64,000 nt of DNA, taken from contig OZ017803.1 in NCBI GenBank assembly GCA_963969395.1, positions 17,546,001 through 17,610,000 on the forward strand, in the 5' to 3' direction. This document shows, in pieces, positions 47,419 through 59,207 of the stretch. The stretch's first letter is position 1; each line of letters begins with the position of its first letter. The notes below the pieces were generated by a model that was not told the DNA's origin, did not search any database, and worked only from the letters and a program-made list of their open reading frames with translations. This stretch comes from Pseudoscleropodium purum (lineage: Eukaryota; Streptophyta; Bryopsida; Hypnales; Brachytheciaceae). The position numbers and the translations under genes are program-made.

Positions 47419-48343
47419 CCCTTAAAGGTCAAATCTGCATTTTTTGGCAACATAACAATTTTGGGCAGCTTACTATGAATGGAGTTTTTACTCTTTTTTG
47501 CTGAAATTTTCACACAACATGTGCCTAAGGAGTAGCTTTAAGGCCCAACAATTTTCAAAACTTTTGACTACATAGTTCAAAAGTTATTGTATGATATGTC
47601 ATTTTCAATGCTCAGTGGGCAACCCAAAAATTTCTTTCAAAATCACTTTTTTCAAAAACAAAAATTTGAAATTGGTTTTCTAGATTTATGTATATGTGGA
47701 AAGCTTTGAATCATCCCATTTTGATTTATGAGATGAAAGTTATGAGGTGTTCTAGTTTGCGGGTAGTTATGGATTCCCTACTCGAAAATAAACTTTGGAG
47801 TCCTTTATTTAACTCAATTTTTAATATATTTTCAAAAAAATAAATCATATGATGTAGACTGTTTATTACTATATTACCACCTTTGGGATTGGAATTTTTC
47901 AATTTTATAATTAAATTCTTAACAATTTAGTGTTTTGAATCACTTTGTACTTTTTTCTACTTACTATTTTTTTCCTATATGTTGTGCAATTCCAAATAAT
48001 CTAAATATTTTCAAGCATTTAGCTAACTTGCCTTGAAGAACGAATCCAAAGAAGCACCACCATTTTGGACATTTTTTCATACAAATGTGCCCTTGTGAAG
48101 TGCAGCTGCCTATATTTTCACAGGGCCAAAAAATGGATTTTTGTCACTTCAAATGTAAATATCTTGCAATCTACATGGTGGGAAATTCTGAATTTTTTTT
48201 CATATCTTTTCAAACTAGTTTACTACAAGATTATATGGTTAATTGTATCCAAAAATGTTTTATTATCTAAAATTTGGTGCTTGTATTAGAAATGGCAATT
48301 TTGGAGCGTTTTTGGTGAAAATATAGTCTCCGACCTTTAGGGG
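47419..48343 (+). mobile_element. TTAA-flanked non-coding element, main family (copy G)
   Basis: TTAA (47415-47418) then CCCTTAAAGGTC; right end CCTTTAGGGG then TTAA (48344-48347). Complete family interior; 925 bp. Abuts copy F tail to tail. Confidence 0.88.
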
Positions 48344-48347
48344 TTAA

Positions 48348-48955
48348 AAATTCAGTTTAAAATATACAAATCCTCATTCACAACCTCAAAATTTCTATAT
48401 AATAAAAAAAAAACATATTGGTCCTTTAAGAATTAAAGATTGAAAATGTGCAAAACAAGGGTCTTCTAAAAGTCTCTATCTTGTCTATTGGGTGGATGGC
48501 AAGTAATACATGGTTTTTATTCGTGTGAAACTTGCCTAGGGTTGATACACATTGAAATTCCCTTTATACTATATCCAAAGTCCTAACATTCTAAGTCATA
48601 GTTTAAGGCCAAATTCCAACTTTTTGAGGTTGTAGAAGGTGAATAAAAATGATAAGATATGAGACTTGGGACTTTATAGAATGAAAGCCAAAGTCCCAAG
48701 TCTAAGTATCAACTTGACTCTTGTATAATAAGATATTGCTATTCAATACTTAAAAAATAAATCAAAAAGTCTAAAATCCATTTTGTAGACACTTTTAGTA
48801 TCAAATCTACATTAGAAAGATTTAGAGAAATTTTAACCTACTAGAATACCTTATATTGTTTGGTGTTTTTCTCCTCACTTTACATTCAAAAAAATTGTTG
48901 GGACTTGGAAGATGAGCTGGCTTTCTATTACTACTAAACCTAATTTGGCCTCTAA
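48348..48955. other. Intergenic DNA, no gene seen
   Basis: A short inverted pair, GACTTGGGACTTTATAGAATGA and CCAAAGTCCCAAGTCTAAG (48662-48706), is the only visible structure. Confidence 0.5.
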
Positions 48956-49372
48956 GAGCATCCCCACTCTAGCTTCCCTATCTGTATCCCTATACATCTT
49001 TTTCCATCCGTGTTGCTTGCAGTAGGAACCCCACTCGCACTGGGCATTCCCTAAAATTCCCACTTTCTGTATAATATTAACCTCGAAGTTAAGAAGCGTC
49101 CTCCTCGCAGATGGGAGACATCAATTACACTTCACTTTATTACACATTTGTTTCACTGAACTGAGCTGTCAAGGTAAAAGGACACCAATTTTTTCTATTT
49201 TCAAAATACAGGTTACTAGTACCCTCTTCCCCAAACGCGAGCTAGTTTACAGGATTGGGACCCCCTCTCCCCAAAATTTTACGGATACAACACTCCAGTG
49301 GTGGGGGGCCCTTCCCTATCCGGATGAAATACATCCGGATAGGGATACAACAACCCCCGAGTGGGGATGCTC
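48956..49372. mobile_element. PIF/Harbinger-type MITE with GAGCATCCCCACTC ends
   Basis: Terminal inverted repeat GAGCATCCCCACTC / GAGTGGGGATGCTC, flanked by TAA on both sides (48953-48955 and 49373-49375). The interior repeats TATCCGGAT..ATCCGGATAGGGATAC in both orientations (49317-49346). 417 bp; frames inside it are not genes. Confidence 0.85.
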
Positions 49373-49375
49373 TAA

Positions 49376-50483
49376 GTCCTACTTCCTCACCATTAAAACC
49401 TACAAATAGTGTTGTCTTGTTCGTGTTTGGGAGTGGTGTGAGACTTTGGACTTTAGATAAAGTGTAAAGCCCCAAATTTGGATAAAGTGTAACTTCCAAA
49501 TTTGAGTTTTTCACAAATCAGATTTTGAGGATTCAATGGGTTTTAGAATATAGTGTAAAGTGACCCTAAGTCTAACAAAATATTTGGTGAGATAATTTGT
49601 GTTTCATGGTCAACAAAATCACTAGATTGCTACAAACTTCTAAAATGGTATGGCTTAGTTTTGGAAAATATCCATCTTTTCAATGAATAGTTGATGTCTC
49701 ATCCATATTTTCCAACTTCTATTCATGGACATCGATATGAAAATGGGCTGCAAAATCTCATATCGATTGCTTTCTGCACCGACTGCCCAAAATAAATGAA
49801 ATAGACCTAAAAGCCTGACCAAAAGTCTCATTCTCTTAACTACCATGACGTGTCACATTTGTATTTGTCCTTTTTTCACAAATAAAATAAACAAAAAGTA
49901 TCAAAGCCAGATGTCGATCCCATAAAATCCCACGTTCCCATGATATCCCCTAATCCCAGTATCTGAACCGCGTCATTTGACCGTCACGTGGAGGGAGACT
50001 GCACACTGTCAGTGTATAGACCTTATCAGGGCATCACAATCCTATCCATACCACAATATCAATCCTCACCCTAATCCGGGTATCCCCACTGTCCTCGGCG
50101 GACTCGTGACTGGGATTCCGGCAGAGGAAGCACAAGATTCCCCAATCAAGGACTTCACCACCTGTTTCACCAATTTTAAGCCCACTGCACAGATTTCGAT
50201 CAACATGATCAGTTCAACTAATTCGCCGCGCGCAACAATCTCGTTTTTCACAAATTCTGTGCAGGATTTGCAATTTTTTGGAATGCTCACACAGCACATT
50301 CGAGCATTGGCGGCATTGTGGAAGCAATTCATGGAATCTTAGTTTTTGAACCCTAAATTGCTGGCACCTTTTGGCGCAGATACAGGAGCGGAGTCAGTCT
50401 GCCGTTGCAGGATTTGAATTCGCCAAATTTATCATTACCGGATTAGGGTTTTGCGTGGAGAGAGAGAGAGAAAAAGAGAAACC
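49376..50483 (+). promoter_or_regulatory. Upstream region of the AS8-like gene
   Basis: Composition rises in GC from about 49900, suggesting promoter and 5'UTR. A purine-rich (GA)n leader (50459-50480) ends just before the start codon. A 121-codon plus frame (49977-50342) and an 88-codon minus frame (50066-50332) overlap each other; neither has a recognised motif. The plus frame could be an upstream ORF or an unrecognised small exon. Confidence 0.4.
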
Positions 50484-51074
50484 ATGCCTGCGGGTAGTTT
50501 GCCCTCTTCTCAGTCGCTGGAGCACCACGAGCCGGCAAGTGAGAAGGGAGGCTTGATGTCAGGACTGTGGGAGCAAACAACTGGGAAGAAGGTCGACGGC
50601 GACCGACGGCGAGAGAAAAGCGGAAGTCTGATTCCGGACTTGTGGGATACCGTCTCTTCTGGGAAGAAGGAGAAGGAGAAGCCTCGCTTTAGCTTGTTTG
50701 GCGGTAGTGCTGGCGGGAAGAAGAAGCAATCATCCATTGATTGGGGTCCCGGCGGAGCACTTGGGATCGGATGTGGTGTCGGAATCGGTGTTGGCCTCAC
50801 GGGTATCCAATCCTAACCCTCACTAGAGTTTGAGTCTTTCATTTCGGGTGCGTCAGTGCGCCTTTAAGCAGTTTGACTGACGAGGTGGCGTTGTTGTTGG
50901 TTGCGTTCAGGCGGAGCTGGGATTGGGGCGACCCCATGGAGCTCTCTTAGGCTTGTTTTCGGTGTTGGTGCCGGGTGTGGGGTGGGGGTTGGCTATGGCT
51001 ATGGCTATGGGATGGGATTGCGGTGGGACAAACCACCGGAGTCGACTCCCAAACATGTTGTCATTGAGTTTTAG
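50484..51074 (+). CDS. Cadmium-induced protein AS8-like, glycine-rich, 160 aa, 2 exons
   Basis: Exons 50484-50802 and 50911-51074 join in phase across a GT-AG intron (GG|GTATCC ... TTCAG|GCGG), splitting a glycine codon at residue 107. The start ATG has a good context (AAACCATGCC) after a GA-rich leader. Residues 1-90 are hydrophilic and hold two related motifs, LMSGLWEQTTGKK (24-36) and LIPDLWDTVSSGKK (49-62). The C-terminal half is glycine-zipper-like (GGALGIGCGVGIGVGLTG, then GAGIGATPWSSLRLVFGVG and GYGYGYGMG), giving one or two hydrophobic glycine-rich segments, and ends in a charged tail. This layout matches plant proteins named cadmium-induced protein AS8; their molecular role is not known to me. 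It lies 1.9 kb upstream of, and in the same direction as, the WRC gene. Confidence 0.8.
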
Positions 51075-52938
51075 ATGAGGAAGTCGCTTCATATTAGTCT
51101 TCAGGTATCGAACAGGATCCTCTCTTTGACATAGTCCACGTCGCTGTAGAGGGAATATTCCCTATGTTGCAGAGATATTTTAATTCCATCTTCACGTTTT
51201 GGCCAACTAACATAGTTGCAGGAGTGATGAGTTCACATGAAGTGTTGAGCAAACGCTACATTACTTGCAAATCAGATGAGAGTGAACGCTGGTCACATTT
51301 TACGATGCAAGTTAGGTTGTGGTGTAGCGTTTCAACCAGTAATGACTGGAGATTCAGACACGTGCGAAAGGCCAAAAAGGAAAGAGCTGGGATTGAGCTT
51401 TAACTTAGTACTGTCGCTTAGTCTAGAAGTTTGTACTACAGTAGAAGTTTGTACACCGTTGACAGACCAATAGAGAGAACATTCCCAATGCTGGGGAGAT
51501 ATTTTAATTACTTGCAGAGTTGTTCTCGAACATTTCCTTGAATTGAGTTTAGTCTGACTCAGTGGAAGCTGGAAGGAGTGACTTTTGTCGCCTGAATTAT
51601 GAAGGAAACCAAAGGTTACTTGAAAGTCTTATGACATTACATTTATGTTTTACGCCATATAGTTACTGTAACTTAGTTATAGTTTGTGGGGTTGAGTTCA
51701 GGGCAACTGTAGCAATACTCAAACCTCTCGCCAGCAAGGATGTTCAATCGGTCACATGTGAAAGGGTAAAAGAGGAGAAAGCGCAAAAGTGTGATATGCG
51801 TGCCCCACTATGGACCCCAGCGCGACACGTGGATAGGCCACTTGTTAGATAGTTTCAGGCACTGCTGAAAAGCCAAAGCCATGGAACTGCACCGAGCTCA
51901 CTTCATTTCTCCTTCTCTTTCTTAAAAAAAAAGCGACCAGTTGTGCTGTCAAGCAGACACCATCAGATTGCCATGGTCACCTTCCCTGGAGCGTTTTTAT
52001 GATTCTGTTCGTTTTGGACCACACTGTCATGCTTTGTGAGAACAGGTCTTAGTTCAGCTGCTGGTGGAGAGTTTGAGCTACTGCTTGACACGAAGCCTAT
52101 TCTTTCACAACGTGAGTTTCGTATCCACTTTGCTCTCCATATGCTTTTAGACTAACAGTTGCTAGCACTGTGGTGGCAATGATATCTTCGCAAGTACCAG
52201 TACTTTGTGTACTTGAATCCCGCGATAGTGTAGGACGAGAGTGTCTCGGGTATTGAGTCGTTGTCTATGCTGTTATTGTGATTCCGTTCGTTTGGTGGTA
52301 GGACCCAAATGTCGGTGGCATACGTGTTGGGGATCCTGATCAGTGAGGGACCCAAGATCGTCGTGAGAGTAAGAGTAACTCTTTTCGTGACTTTAAGTAT
52401 TGTAAGCAGTATATAGGAGTATGCTTTCATTTGGATATCGCTTTGAAGCTCACTGGAGGGATCACTACCGGTACAATAGCCAAATTCTCTGCAGTATCAC
52501 CATGTATGAATTTCGTATGGTCATTCAAAGTAGGAGGTTGTAGACCGCAATTGAAGTGACTTTAGATAATCATTTTCATTCAAATATCAGTCACCATTGA
52601 TATACAGCCACGTCGTCTTTACACCGCTTTTTAATTGAAGGTCAACCGAGTATGTGAAAAGATGAGTTGCTGTAGTCAGTATAGGAGACGGGATCAGGTC
52701 CCTAACGGTTCTAGTATCCTCTACCTCTGTGTTTCTGATTGGTTTCCGTCATGTCTGTAGCTTTGTCTTGTGTAGCTGAACGTACAAGCAACCATAATGT
52801 CGAATTCGGAAGATTTACGTAACCTTAGGACTCTAGAGCTTGGCATTCTGATCTGCCTTTGAATTTGGTGGACAGGATATCATTGTGGCAGTCGGAGACT
52901 TTCAGTTTTTGTGGCTACAATTCGAGTGATTACAGAAG
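51075..52938 (+). other. Spacer between the AS8-like and WRC genes
   Basis: GC-richer, probably the 3'UTR of the first gene and the promoter/5'UTR of the second. A motif of about 35 bp recurs diverged: TAGAGGGAATATTCCCTATG...GAGATATTTTAATT (51148-51186) and TAGAGAGAACATTCCCAATG...GAGATATTTTAATT (51470-51508). Frames at 51164-51403, 51276-51473 and 51562-51852 lack motifs. A possible acceptor (TTACAG) lies three bases before the ATG at 52939, so a 5'UTR intron is likely. Confidence 0.45.
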
Positions 52939-55900
52939 ATGCGTATCCGGAAGCAGCAGCCGAGGGGAAGTGCAGGAGGGGAATCGTCGGGTGCGACTCC
53001 TGGCCCCGGAAGCCAAGAGCATGAGCTCGCGCAAAGCCCTAGAGGAGTGAAAGATAAACCTGGAGACGAAGTGCAAATGTTGAACTCGGAGGGGGCGATA
53101 GAAACAGGGTTAGATGAAAGAAGTGGGAGACAGAGTGAAGTGGCAATTGAAAGAGTGGGTTCGACTTCTCGCTTTACTTTCACTTGGCTAGATAAGCTGC
53201 GGTATTCCAAAGGTTTCACTGAAAAAGAACCGTACTCGAATTTAGAGGATTTCATAACTTCTCTATCAAAGGATGGTGGGAGCTCATCAAAAGGAAGGAC
53301 TGGAAGTCAGGAGGAAGTGGTGGAAGAGAGTGACCAGAGCCGTTGGAATGCTCAGCAGTTGGCGAGATACAACTCAGTCAACTCCGAATTGAGTTCAAAG
53401 CAAGCGAGCGGTGTTGGTCCAGAGGGTACTGTTAGTCCTGCTATAGCCTCGTGCGACGATAGTTCTATGTCGGCCGCACTCGCCCAAGTTCTTCAGCTAC
53501 GTAGCGATGCAAGCCTTCCCAGTGCATTCAAGCTCTCCGGTGCTTCTCGCATGCCAGTTTATGATGCCATTAAGGAGTCTCTGAGTCTGGAACCCGCGTT
53601 AGGGAAGAAGAACGATAAGCAGAAAGGAGAGGGACAGACTTCAAAGACAATTAGGAAAGGCTGTGCAGGTAATACTACCGACGGTGGTTCCTAACTTTTA
53701 GCGTTTTCCTGTGTATCGTGAATCATGGACAAACTTAAGGCAATGATTGTTTCTGTATTTTGCGTACTTGGTATACCATACAATAGATTACAATAATTAA
53801 TAATAATTATTGTATGCAGGGACAAGTTCTGAGAAACCAATGCATGATGAAATTAAGAGTGGGACAATGAAGGGTTCATTTACTGATATTTCACGCAGCC
53901 AGCTTGCCACCGTTGAAGCAGGATTGAAGCTGGGTCCAGGTAGCTCAGTAAGTACTGCAATCTGTGCGTATAAACTGGTTCCTTCTTTCTGCAATATGAC
54001 ATGCTTGTTGTGTAATGTAGAGGATTAAAGGTGATGAATCCGACTGACACGCTAATGGTTGCTAATGAGTGGATTGGACTAAAACTGTAAGTTCGTTCGG
54101 CTAGAAAGGTGAAGCTTCAGGCTCAATCACGAACACAGTTAGCCCCTAAGTGCCTAGCCTAAAAAACAGAATGTCCACTTTGGAAGCTAATAGTCAATTG
54201 AAGTAACACTCAGAATAGTATTCTATCCTTCAAAAATGTAGGGTACGATTTCTTCTTTCTATCAGTACATTTGGTAACCTTTTTTGAAGCTTCCTGAATG
54301 GTTTATTTTAGGTTACTACATGTGTGGAAGCAGACACTTTGGCTATTTGGGCACTCGGGGGTTTAGCTTACAGTCGCCTAATTGAAAACTTAAATGATGA
54401 TCTTAACTTACTGCGTCAGTTTTAGATCACCTTAATACAAGACCGGAGGAAGTTGCTGGACATGCCTTCGTAGAGCTTGTAAAGGATGCAGACAGATGAG
54501 GGCGAATCTGTAATTGAGACTCATGTATAAGTTACAGAGTCTCAATGCTGTGCCAGGAGACAGAATTATTAATCTTTGGCTAGAATTCTGTATGCAGAGA
54601 CATATACCCTGGAGGGGAGATTCTCTTTCTGGCATGCCTTGCAGAAGAAAAATCTGGGCATGGGACCCTTGTTCATGCTGACTGTGTTTTTGCAACTAGC
54701 CCTTGAAAATTGTGCCGCAATTTCCTTAACATAAACATACAGATCCGGTAAGACGCAACCATTTTCTCCAGACTTACCAGCTGTGATGCTATGGGATGCG
54801 GCTGAACTTGGATCTGGCGTGACAATACACTTTTCCTTACAAGGAAGTTTATTAACCAAAGGCTTATAACCGTGAGAGATTTGAGGACTTTGAATCATTA
54901 CGCTTAGTCCCGAAGTCTTGAGCTGACACACTGAATCGTTTTTTCTTCAGATTGCTGAGCCTGCAGAGACAAGAATTGAAACTCGCCGACGAAGCGAACA
55001 AATTAACGGTCCTACCGAAACAACTCAACGAAGGTTTTCATCTTTCTCCCTCTAATTGGAACATGCATTACACAAGATCCACTATAAGTTTGGCATTGGT
55101 TTTTATTTCAAGGTAATTGATATAGATAGTGGTCCTCATGTCGAGTTAACGCCGAGTTATTGTTTGTGACGTAGTGTTTTGCAAATCTTGTAAACTCAAC
55201 GTCAATGTGATGTCAGTGTCCTTGGCAATAAATTGGTAGTCTACTGGCAACTATTAAGTTAACATTAAGTCAACAATAACTGGAAATTAATTTAACACTA
55301 TCTTAAGATTCTTCACCAGGTGAGCAGTATTAACCATTAATAACATTGTGGATCTAACAGAATCTTTTGAGATGTGATACAGTGTCTCGGTTTGCACACG
55401 ATTTTGGTGGAGTCTAATACTCTTTTTGTCTAGATACTATTCACCAATGCTATTGCAGTTTTGTCTGATTGATTAGTCTATCCTGATCCAATTTATCTGA
55501 TTTGATGATTTATGTTTCATTGATTTTGCGCAGGTCTCACAGAAACAGGAAGATCACCTCGTTTACTGGTAAGATTCACCACTTGTCAGTATGTACCTTT
55601 GTCTTGAGGGTGGAATCTGACTGCCCACCCTTTCCCATGTAGCTGGATTGTGGTTGGCAGTAACCACACTGGCCTATGCTCCTTATGAACACTCAAAATT
55701 TGATTCAAATTTGAGAGGGTACCCTGATTCTTCCTTGAACTCACAATTGGACCCAAGGACTTTGCTTCTCCTTTCAAGGATGTTATGCTCACAGCCTTCA
55801 AGAACAGCTTTATCTAATAGTATTCATGTTTTTTTTAAATTCAGATGCAGGAACGAGTCATGATCCACATGACGCAGCAATAGCCGAAAATCCTGCTTCT

Positions 55901-57041
55901 GCGTTGTCAGCAGACCATCCAGCACTGCAGCCGAAAGACAGCTTCATGTTCTCACTGTACACAATCTTTCTCGGAGCCGGTAATACCGGACTCACAGCGA
56001 GGGAAGCCATGTCCGACATACTGCAACAAGGGCCACCTGGTCTGGAGGAGCAAGGTGCAGTTCAATCTAGCCGACGCACGGCGAAGCTGCTTCGGAACTC
56101 GCCTTACTATATGGAGCTTGGGGCGGGAAAGTTCGCTCTCTGCAGTGCAGTGATTAACACAGGGGAAGTATCCCAACCCAGTTTGCAAGAGGAGCTTGAC
56201 TCGGGAAAAGCTTTGGTGTTCAGCACAGCGGATGTCAGTCAGGTATGCGCACCTTAAAGCGTCCAAATTCGCATGTCAGCATGGTTCTGGACCTAGTTTT
56301 GGTTTGGTTTGGTTAGCAATTGATTGGCGTGTAGTAAACTATGAATTTGAAAAGGACTAATTATCAGTGTTCCCAAACTGAACTCTAGGCAAGAATCACG
56401 GTCAAATTTGTGTACATTTTATGCAAGAATCCATAGGAGTGGCCTTTGGGTAACTTAACGTTCTAGCACCTCTTGCAATGGTTTCTTCTGCAGTGGAACT
56501 GTGGGGAGAACATTATTCCAATAGTACCACTGTGGATCAATTAATCAATTCAAAGATCTCTTGCTCTCATTTCTGACTTACATCTTGAAATGGAAAGGGA
56601 CCTGGAATGGTGAGTTCAAGAATATTATAGAGGCCGGCAATTAGGTTTAGTTACCTTCTAACCCTGACCATCCACCAGAAGCGGAGGCCGATTGGGAGTG
56701 ATGTGCGTGAAGGAAAAGCCCAGGACCCCGGTAGTGAAGCCAAAAGCAGGCCAGGTCGAAGTGGGCGTCCGAAGAAGCTGAAATACATGAAGCAAGAGAA
56801 TGTTGAAGAGCTGGGCAAGCAATGCAACAGGACTGATGGGAAGGGATGGGTTTGCCCGTTATTGGCCAAGCCCGGGTACCAGTTGTGCGACCATCACCTA
56901 GACAAGCTGCGCTGCAAGCCGGGTAGCAGATCGAAGAAGAAGAAGAACCGTCAACTGGCTGCAGGCGAGCCTGAGCCTGAGCAGGCTATGGAGACGCCTA
57001 CGGATGCAGAGGCTCCCTTGGACACAGCTGGGCACGAATAA
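52939..57041 (+). CDS. HARE-HTH-like and WRC domain protein, probable nuclear regulator, 6 exons, 578 aa
   Basis: Exons 52939-53668, 53820-53947, 54951-55033, 55534-55568, 55845-56242 and 56679-57041 join in phase at GT-AG introns. The start MRIRKQQPRG follows a probable 5'UTR acceptor. Residues 1-325 are mostly low-complexity, with conserved-looking stretches FTFTWLDKLRYSKGF (near 80-93) and SAALAQVLQLRSDASLPSAF (near 177-196). Residues 357-425 (SLYTIFLGAGNTGLTAREA ... LLRNSPYYMELGAGKFALC) resemble the HARE-HTH winged helix of ASXL/HB1-type chromatin proteins. Residues 485-493 (RSGRPKKLK) look like an AT-hook, followed by a WRC motif Cys507-X9-Cys517-X10-Cys528-X2-His531 and a basic SRSKKKKNR signal. 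WRC is the DNA-binding/nuclear-targeting motif of growth-regulating factors, but the QLQ domain is absent. A role in transcription or chromatin is inference. The open stretch at 54313-54425 could be an extra exon, but it lacks a donor. Confidence 0.82.
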
Positions 57042-57690
57042 GGCCCCGAGGGTGCTAAGCCCGCCTCCTCTCTGTACACAAAGATGTCCCAATGGGGGAC
57101 ATGTGGAGTGTACCATCTACGATCATGTAGGTACAATTGAAGGGGATGGTTTATGCACCCTCTGCCTTACCACACTACTATGCTTTGACATTAGCAGGTC
57201 GCCTGTCATGCACTTTCAAGTACACATTGACTTGAAACTTTAGACGTTATATCATTTCATTTATTTTCATTGACAAGCACCTGAACTGACACTTGATAGT
57301 AAGTTACAAGCATACCATCAAGGTTGGTGTTTTTGGTAGATGTTATTTTTCCTTTCATGTTATTGGTAGCTACTTTGGTAGCTGCTAGCTGTTATTTTTC
57401 CTTTCATGTTATTGGTAGCTTCCTTGGTAGCTGGTAGCCTGTTACTCCCATGACAAGGAGCTCTTCTTGTTGATTGAAGCGGTGTCATTATTGAATTGGC
57501 ACCAAGTTATACACCAAAAAAAAGAAAAAAGTTCTCACCATGGCTGGGTCTAACGGTTAAATAATGTAAGTGACTTGTTTTGAGCTGTAGAGGAAGGGAA
57601 CGGAACTTGAGAGAAGGTACCACCACTTACTGGATTCAGGGAAGAAAAGCAGGGGATTCATTTAGGAACAAAACCAACAAAACCAAGTAT
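57042..57690 (+). other. 3' flank / 3'UTR of the WRC gene
   Basis: Probably contains the 3'UTR. Holds a 49-bp tandem duplication (separate entry). No further gene seen. Confidence 0.45.
57341..57438 (+). repeat. Two tandem 49-bp units
   Basis: TGTTATTTTTCCTTTCATGT...TTGGTAGCTGCTAGC (57341-57389) repeats at 57390-57438 with few changes. Likely in the 3'UTR of the preceding gene. Confidence 0.9.
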
Positions 57691-58095
57691 AGTAGCCGAC
57701 CCATTTCCAGCCCACTTAAAGCAATTATGCATGTTTGGAGCACAGGTTTCTTGAGTGGAGAAATTTTCCCATGTACAGAAATAGAGCTTAGAAGGATTCC
57801 ATATTTTCTCAGAATTTAATTTCTCAAAACATAATTACTATGAATTTTTTAGTTGAAGATTTTGTTTGACCTATTCTTGTCATATAGGTCTTCCTATTTT
57901 CAACCATGGGTAGATTGCAAAATCAACCAAAACTACAACCAATTGTTATGTGCCATGATTGCATTGGAAATTGTGCCATAATTAATCATTGCTTTTCTCT
58001 TGCTTATTTCTTGCTTTTTTGTTCTTATTGGAAAGAAAATAGCCTATATAATAGGAATAGGTCTTTGATTGGAAATAGGTAAGCTACCAAATGTT
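57690..58095 (+). repeat. Dispersed repeat D, copy 3 (diverged)
   Basis: Shares with 17976-18360 and 63370-63822 the ordered words GACCCATTTCC, GAAATAGAGCTTAGAAGGATT, GACCTATTCTTGTCATATAGG and GATTGGAAATAGG. More diverged than the other two copies. Confidence 0.5.
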
Positions 58096-58489
58096 TTAAA
58101 CAAACATGACTTTGGCAACCATTTCCAACCAATTAAAGTCATAATTGTAGAGATTATAAGATCAAAGCATGAATTGAAGATGTCAAGTTCATCAATGTGA
58201 AACTAAAAAAGGAAAAGGAATTAGGGTCTTCAAAAATAAATAATTTAAGTAGTTGGGGCTCTTGTGTTCACTTTTGTTTGTTCACTTTTGTCTTTAGTCT
58301 TTCAACTTTGGTGTCTCTTTGATTAGATCTTTGTTTCGATCTAAGAAAAATGTAGAGAGTAAGATTGAAAGACAAAGAGGACAACCAAAGCTTTTTTACA
58401 GATCGAGGAAAGAAGTATTGTGTCATTTTGTTTTTGAAGGTTGATTTCAAACTACATTTCATACAACAAAATAATTTCATTCTAAAAGA

Positions 58490-59207
58490 GGTAAATTATT
58501 GTCCAACATCATTGTGAAGCATGTTTTGAAAGAAGTTGGATTGGGTACACATGTGCAACAGAAGAAGCCATGTTTGAATCATAAACAAATTCTTGTATGC
58601 TTGAAGTTTATTCAAATGTATGAAAATTGGAATGTTGATTATTAGAAATGCATGATTTTTAGAGATGAGACAAAGATAAATAGGTTATAACTAGTTGGTA
58701 GGTCATGGTGTTTGAACTACAACATATCCATTAGATCATAAAGCATTGTAGTGGACTAGTGATGATTTGGAGATGTATGAGGGCTTTTAGACCGGGAGCA
58801 TGGTATATAGAATTGAAGGTAGTATGAATATTCAACTATATAAATATATTTTAGAAAATTTCTTGTGGTCTACTATACAAAATTACAATTTGGATCCAAA
58901 TAGATTGGTCTTTCAAAATGATAAAGATTTCAAGCATTCAAGCAAGATTGTGAAGGAATGGTTGGCATCACAATCATTTCAACTCCTTAAATGGTTTGCA
59001 CAATCTCTAAACTTGAATCCTATTGAATACTTTTGGACACTTCTCAAACGATGCTTGAACAAATTTACACCACTTCCAAAAAGATTTCAAGAATTGTGGG
59101 AATGTGTGTGTTTTGTGTATTTCAATTTCAATGAAGAAGATTGCATGGAGCTTTATGAGAGCATGCCAAGAGGAATTGTTGTTTTGTTGAAGTGTAGAGG
59201 CTATTAG
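58490..59207 (+). pseudogene. Tc1-type (DD34E) transposase pseudogene
   Basis: A decayed transposase of the Tc1/mariner superfamily. The 58493-58690 frame reads VKHVLKEVGLGTHVQQKKP and, after a stop, IFRDETKINR, which holds the first catalytic Asp. After further stops and a frameshift near 58795, an open frame from 58800 to 59207 gives RIEGSMNIQLYKYIL, LVFQNDKDFKHSS (second Asp, codon 41) and LNLNPIEYFWTLLK (Glu, codon 76), then ELWE and ESMPRG at the C-terminus. The second Asp and the Glu are separated by exactly 34 residues, the Tc1 signature, whereas typical plant mariners are DD39D. The N-terminal DNA-binding domain and terminal repeats were not found. Broken by several stops and at least one shift. 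Confidence 0.85.

Noticed and set aside
49977..50342. 121-codon plus and 88-codon minus overlapping frames upstream of the AS8-like gene
   Set aside because: Both strands are open over the same DNA and neither shows a known motif or splice context; noted only as a possible upstream ORF.
54313..54425. Open stretch after an AG in the second intron of the WRC gene
   Set aside because: No GT donor at its end before the stop, and the flanking exons already join in phase without it.
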